64,000 bases of DNA from UBA5018 sp947463165. Lineage in GTDB: Bacteria; Cyanobacteriota; Cyanobacteriia; PCC-6307; Cyanobiaceae. Numbering within the stretch: the stretch's first letter is position 1; every line of letters begins with the position of its first letter. The position numbers and the translations under genes are program-made. The stretch lies in assembly GCA_943371245.1 (NCBI GenBank), contig CALRTY020000002.1, positions 62,001 to 126,000 on the forward strand, in the 5' to 3' direction. The notes beneath the pieces were generated by a model, which was given only the letters and a program-made list of their open reading frames with translations, was not told where the DNA came from and did no database searches. Positions 60,754-64,000 of this stretch are shown piece by piece.

Positions 60754-60790
60754 GGAGCAGACTGGCGACCCCAGCCAGTCTGCTCCTTCT
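60754..60790 (+). terminator. Strong rho-independent terminator of the RTX gene
   Basis: GGAGCAGACTGGC and GCCAGTCTGCTCC form a perfect 13 bp stem around a 7-base loop, followed by TTCTTC. It lies 177 bp after the stop. Confidence 0.8.
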
Positions 60791-60814
60791 TCAGTAGTGG
60801 GAGATTTAGAGGCT

Positions 60815-61122
60815 TACATCATTTTGATCCGTCGCCAAGTATTTGGTTGAACTCGGTTGGTATCAGTGCAGTTATTGGCGTAGCACTGATTCTCAGCGTT
60901 GGTGGATTCAAGGCTGCTACGCGAGATCGCTGGCAAGCCTTTCGCCTGTTCGCCATGCCCTTCTGCGTGTCGAGTTTTTCATCTCTTATCAAGGGCAAAG
61001 GCTTCATTCTTGTTTTCCCACCATCGCTCTCAGAATTGGCTACCGCGGTGGGTCTTTGCACGGCTTTTACGGCCATGGTTATAGGGCTCAGGAGGGCGCG
61101 TAGTGTAGCAAGCAGCCTTTGA
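60815..61122 (+). pseudogene. Small membrane protein, paralogue 3 (5'-truncated)
   Basis: The sequence joins the family at CATCATTTTGATCC (HHFDPSPSIWLNSVG) and then matches copies 1 and 2 to the end (about 100 residues). The first ~33 codons and the leader are absent; an internal ATG at 60847 could start a shorter product. The junction lies just after the terminator hairpin. Confidence 0.7.
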
Positions 61123-61206
61123 CTGTTCAAGCCTCAAGAAACTGCTATCACTTATTACTATGCGCTGAGCCAAGGCCTCTATGGCATCACCATTCTCGCT
61201 AAATCT

Positions 61207-61258
61207 TTGTAACACTGCGAACACCATAATGAGCGGATCCGTTTAAAGTTTTGTTAGC
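61207..61258 (+). repeat. Palindrome-unit scrap with attC-type GTTAGCC end, upstream of the NUDIX gene
   Basis: TTTGTAACACTGCGAAC, then CATAATGAGCGGATCCG, aligns with the left palindrome of unit C (GTGTAACACAGCGAAC, then GATCCGCC). TTTTGTTAGCC follows, a classical R' core of attC. It marks the right-hand end of the array. Confidence 0.55.
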
Positions 61259-61271
61259 CGTCACATGCGAC

Positions 61272-61742
61272 ATGCAACAGACACTCACCCCAGAAGAGTT
61301 TCTCGCCGTAGTCGACAAAACCCCGTTGGTTTCGATAGATTTGGTTGTGCGCGACAAGCAGCGCCGTGTTCTTCTCGGCATTCGAGTTAATGAACCGGCG
61401 TGCGGATTCTGGTTTGTACCTGGTGGCCGCATCATGAAGGGTGAGACATTGGATGAAGCGTTCTCACGGATTTCAGTTAAGGAACTAGGCGTGCACAGCT
61501 CGCTTGCAGACGCAAGACTTCTTGGCGCGTTTACCCATCAATACGATACTAACTTTGCTGGCATCGCAGGGATAGGCACGCACTACGTGGTCTTGGCCTA
61601 TGAGCTAGATCTAGCGCTTAAGCTCGAGCAGATTCCTCAACAACAGCACTCGGGCTACAGGTGGTGGACCTCTTCTGAAGCGGCTAGTTCAGGGGATGTA
61701 CATCCAAATAATCTGCCCTATTTTTTGCCTGCAGAAGGTTAA
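61272..61742 (+). CDS. NUDIX hydrolase, GDP-mannose mannosyl hydrolase type
   Basis: Encodes 156 residues from ATG 61272. The box GGRIMKGETLDEAFSRISVK-ELG (51-73) lacks the canonical REUxEE, as in Gmm/GDPMH enzymes (e.g. RLTxxELG), and FWFVPGGR and THYVVLAYEL fit the same group. It would hydrolyse GDP-mannose or a related sugar nucleotide. It sits directly after an attC-type core, a common position for NUDIX cassette genes. Confidence 0.85.
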   Translation: MQQTLTPEEFLAVVDKTPLVSIDLVVRDKQRRVLLGIRVNEPACGFWFVPGGRIMKGETLDEAFSRISVKELGVHSSLADARLLGAFTHQYDTNFAGIAGIGTHYVVLAYELDLALKLEQIPQQQHSGYRWWTSSEAASSGDVHPNNLPYFLPAEG

Positions 61743-61844
61743 TCACTCCCTCTCGCTATCGTTGCGGCCCCAGGCGCACCAGCCCTCCCCGGGATGCCAG
61801 CGACGAGCCGGCAAAACCCTCGCCACTAATGCAACCGCTTCTAA

Positions 61845-61870
61845 ACAATAAAAAGGGCCGCTTGCGGCCC
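61845..61870 (-). terminator. Rho-independent terminator of the sigma-factor gene
   Basis: GGGCCGC-TT-GCGGCCC (61855-61870) gives a 7 bp all-GC stem. On the minus strand it is followed by TTTTTATTG. It begins 16 bp after the sigma-factor stop. Confidence 0.85.
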
Positions 61871-61885
61871 TGGTGAATTAGTTGG

Positions 61886-62872
61886 TTAGGCGGTGAGGTA
61901 GCCGTTTAGTCGAACTGATTGGGCGCGGATGCCTTCTAGGGCTTTGCGTTCCAGGTTGCGAGTTTTGTCTCGGCTCATGCCTAGGGTTTTGGCGATTGAG
62001 CTAAGGCTCATCGGCTCTACCAAATCAATGCCGTAGCGCATTTTTAGCACTTTTCCCTGCAATTCTGGTAGCTGTTCCAGCAGGCTGCGCAGGTCTCCCT
62101 TGAGGCATTCGTCATCGAGGCGATCGGCGGGCAGTTCGTCGCCGCCGGCTAGCAGGTCTAGCAGTTCGGTGTCGTCGCCATCGCCTACTTTTGTTTCCAG
62201 GCTCACCGGGGTGCGGGCCCGACACAGCAGTTCCTTTACCTCCTCCTCCGGCAATTCAACCGCTATGGCCAGTTCGGTGACGCTGGGGGTGCGGCCCAAT
62301 TCCTGGCTGAGTTCCCGCTGGCCTTTCTTTAGTTTGTTGAGCAGTTCGGTGATGTGGATCGGCAGCCGGATACTGCGGCTCTTTTCGGCAATCGCCCTGG
62401 TGATTCCCTGGCGGATCCACCAATAGGCGTAGGTGGAAAATTTGTAGCCGCGGCTGGGGTCGAATTTTTCTACGCCGCGCACCAGGCCGATGGTGCCCTC
62501 CTGGATCAAATCCAGCAGTTCCATATTGCGGCGCGTGTACTTCTTGGCCACGCTCACCACCAGCCGCAGGTTGGCGGCCACCATCCGCTCCTTGGCCCGT
62601 CGCCCGGAGCTGATTCGCTTTTTCAGCTGCGCCAGGTTCAGGCCTGCCGCCTCCGCCAGCTGTTCTTCGTTGGGCTCTTCTCCACCGCTGCGCAGGCGCA
62701 GTTCTTCGCGTAGATCTTCAACAGCCATCAATTCCTGCACCTGACGGCCCAGGGTGATCTCTTGCTCATGGCTGAGTAGGGGCACTCGGCCGATATCGCG
62801 CAGATAGCAACGCACCAGGTCGCCACCACCCAGGTGGGAACCATCGGCTGCGGCCACGGGCAAGGAGGGCAT
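61886..62872 (-). CDS. Group 2 RNA polymerase sigma factor (RpoD-like)
   Basis: Encodes 328 residues: region 1.2 (DLVRCYLRDIGRVPLLS), region 2 (NLRLVVSVAKKYTRRNMELL, DLIQEGTIGLVRGVEKFDP, YKFSTYAYWWIRQGITRAI), region 3 and region 4 (VLKMRYGIDLVEPMSLSSIA, SRDKTRNLERKAL). The short N-terminus without region 1.1 extension and the size fit cyanobacterial group 2 (SigB-E type) rather than the housekeeping factor. A perfect palindrome sits 13 bp upstream of the ATG and a terminator follows. Confidence 0.93.
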   Translation of the reverse strand: MPSLPVAAADGSHLGGGDLVRCYLRDIGRVPLLSHEQEITLGRQVQELMAVEDLREELRLRSGGEEPNEEQLAEAAGLNLAQLKKRISSGRRAKERMVAANLRLVVSVAKKYTRRNMELLDLIQEGTIGLVRGVEKFDPSRGYKFSTYAYWWIRQGITRAIAEKSRSIRLPIHITELLNKLKKGQRELSQELGRTPSVTELAIAVELPEEEVKELLCRARTPVSLETKVGDGDDTELLDLLAGGDELPADRLDDECLKGDLRSLLEQLPELQGKVLKMRYGIDLVEPMSLSSIAKTLGMSRDKTRNLERKALEGIRAQSVRLNGYLTA

Positions 62873-62884
62873 GGGCTCGAAAAG

Positions 62885-62910
62885 TTACGAAACACTTTGG
62901 TTTCGTAACG
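62885..62910. promoter_or_regulatory. Perfect inverted repeat GTTACGAAAC-6-GTTTCGTAAC upstream of the sigma gene
   Basis: Two exact 10 bp half-sites with a 6 bp spacer lie in the 99 bp divergent region, 13 bp before the sigma-factor start. A third half-like GTTATC follows. It could be an operator for both divergent genes, or a stem hiding the sigma ribosome binding site. Confidence 0.65.
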
Positions 62911-62971
62911 TTATCACCGTTTACCGGCGGGCAGCATGGGAGGCCGATAACGCCTGCTGATTGCTTCGTTA

Positions 62972-63697
62972 ATGGCCGCTGAACGGTTGCAGAAACTGAT
63001 TGCCGCGGCTGGGCTCTGCTCCAGGCGCCAGGCCGATGCGCTGCTCAGCGACGGCCGCGTGCTGGTGGATGGTCGCGTCGCCCAGTTGGGCGAACGGGTC
63101 GATCTCAATTCGGTGAGCGTCAGCGTTGACGGCCAGCCCCTGCTCGCCCCGCCAGAGCCGCTGCTGTTGCTGTTGAACAAGCCCGTGGGGGTGATCAGCA
63201 GCTGCGCCGATCCCCAGGGCCGCACCACCGTGCTCGATCTGCTGCCCAGCCAGTTGAGTCGGGGTCAGGGGCTGCATCCGGTGGGTCGCCTCGATGCCGA
63301 CAGCCGCGGCGCCCTGCTGCTCACCAACCAGGGGGCGATCACCCTGCGACTCACCCACCCCCGCTACGGCCACCGCAAGACCTACCGGGTGTGGGTGGAG
63401 GGCCAGCCAGCCCCCGCCACCCTGGAGCGCTGGCGCCGGGGCGTGGCGCTCGACGGCCAGCCCGCCCAGCCGGTGGCCGTGAAGCTGCGTCGCGGCTCTG
63501 GGCAGAGCAGCTGTTTGGAACTGGTGATGGGGGAGGGTCGCAACCGGCAAATCCGCCGCACCGCAGCCCTGTTGGGCCATCCTGTACTCGATCTCCAGCG
63601 GATCGCCATTGGCGATTTGCGGCTAAACGACCTGCCAGAAGGCCAGTGGCGACGCCTCGATCACCAAGAATGGCAAGCCCTGAGCCAGCCGATCTGA
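62972..63697 (+). CDS. rRNA pseudouridine synthase (RsuA/RluB family)
   Basis: Encodes 241 residues. An N-terminal S4 RNA-binding domain (ERLQKLIAAAGLCSRRQAD) precedes the catalytic domain with VGRLDADSRGALLLTN (Asp108 nucleophile; Ser where most have Thr), LLNKPVGVISS and GRNRQIRRTAALLGHPV. It makes pseudouridine in rRNA. It is divergent from the sigma factor, and its end overlaps the next gene by 28 bp. Confidence 0.93.
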   Translation: MAAERLQKLIAAAGLCSRRQADALLSDGRVLVDGRVAQLGERVDLNSVSVSVDGQPLLAPPEPLLLLLNKPVGVISSCADPQGRTTVLDLLPSQLSRGQGLHPVGRLDADSRGALLLTNQGAITLRLTHPRYGHRKTYRVWVEGQPAPATLERWRRGVALDGQPAQPVAVKLRRGSGQSSCLELVMGEGRNRQIRRTAALLGHPVLDLQRIAIGDLRLNDLPEGQWRRLDHQEWQALSQPI

Positions 63698-64000
63698 CCG
63701 CGCCGCGCCCCCCGCTGCCCGCTCGCCTGCTCCGCTGGTGGCGCCGCCGCTCCCTGGAGCAGGGCCAGCTGCAGCCGCCAGCGGTGGATCCCTTGATCGC
63801 CGCCGGCCTGCATCTGCGGCAACAGCGAGAGGCCCAGGGCCTCAGCCTGCGGGATCTGGCCCGCAATACCCGCATCAGCACGCCGGTGCTGGAGGCCCTG
63901 GAGCGCGGTTGGCGCGATCGCCTGCCGGAACCGGCCTACCTGCGCACGATGCTGCCCTTGATTGAGCGGCAGCTGCAGCTGCGGCCCGGCTGCCTCGATC
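63670..64000 (+). CDS. RodZ-like helix-turn-helix protein, N-terminal part
   Basis: The frame opens at ATG 63670 inside the end of the pseudouridine synthase gene and runs off the window (110 codons). A Pro/Arg-rich start leads to a Cro/CI-like helix-turn-helix (AAGLHLRQQREAQGLSLRDL, then STPVLEALERG) and PEPAYLRTMLPLI, the pattern of RodZ-family cell-shape proteins. The membrane and C-terminal domains would lie beyond the edge. Confidence 0.75.
   Translation, partial: MASPEPADLTAPRPPLPARLLRWWRRRSLEQGQLQPPAVDPLIAAGLHLRQQREAQGLSLRDLARNTRISTPVLEALERGWRDRLPEPAYLRTMLPLIERQLQLRPGCLD

Noticed and set aside
1..64000. tRNA or rRNA genes
   Set aside because: Reading the spacers on both strands gave no cloverleaf with TTCRA and anticodon arms and no rRNA-like segment.

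Overview
The window comes from a cyanobacterium, most likely a picocyanobacterium of the Synechococcus/Cyanobium type. Evidence: RNA polymerase has the split rpoC1/rpoC2 genes, and there are a high-light-inducible protein, a Ycf35 homologue, a group 2 sigma factor, DUF2997 and DUF3143 proteins, and a biotin cluster with a BioK-like esterase. The genome is GC-rich with compact operons. This placement is an inference from gene content, not from a phylogeny.

Core block 1-15.7 kb: end of an M16 peptidase, a PfkB sugar kinase, hisD, then rpsT-tatD-rpoB-rpoC1-rpoC2-hli-rlmN. 15.7-23.1 kb: a minus-strand kdpA-B-F-C-D operon for high-affinity K+ uptake. It ends with a separate membrane histidine kinase and a NarL-type (not OmpR-type) response regulator. 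23.2-24.7 kb: an abiEi/abiEii toxin-antitoxin pair whose toxin is deleted internally, plus a TPR remnant. 25-30.5 kb: a phytase-like esterase, a PhoX-like phosphatase, a formylglycine-generating enzyme and a DJ-1/PfpI protein. 30.6-37.4 kb: small conserved cyanobacterial genes (AmpG-like transporter, HEAT protein, DUF2997, Ycf35, ferredoxin, aldo/keto reductase, RsmG, J-domain protein, DUF3143). 37.8-41.5 kb: minus-strand biotin genes bioF-bioK-bioC-bioD.

The accessory region runs from the 5' end of bioF (about 41.2 kb) to about 61.7 kb. The first ~300 bp of bioF plus ~350 bp upstream, ending in two GGATCC-centred palindromes, is repeated at 44.06 and 53.31 kb. A diverged bioF scrap lies at 56.37 kb and a palindrome scrap at 61.2 kb. 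Different cargo follows each copy: a NACHT NTPase; a YiiX-like hydrolase, DUF5677 protein and hypothetical gene, then a lipase plus caspase-STAND-TPR pair; two small proteins and a decayed methyltransferase; a decayed alpha/beta hydrolase and a VWD/SdrD/Calx-beta/RTX surface protein. Two of the units end with the same small membrane protein followed by an attC-like hairpin. A good attC (integron recombination site) lies at 46.49-46.61 kb and several weaker ones elsewhere, but no integrase or transposase is present. I read this as a cassette array anchored at bioF and amplified in tandem. The NACHT protein and the lipase/caspase pair are the best candidates for defence genes.

After 61.8 kb the core genome resumes: a sigma factor with a perfect palindrome just upstream of its start, an rRNA pseudouridine synthase, and the start of a RodZ-like gene. 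A further unusual trait is that many intergenic spacers carry their own private family of degenerate short direct repeats.
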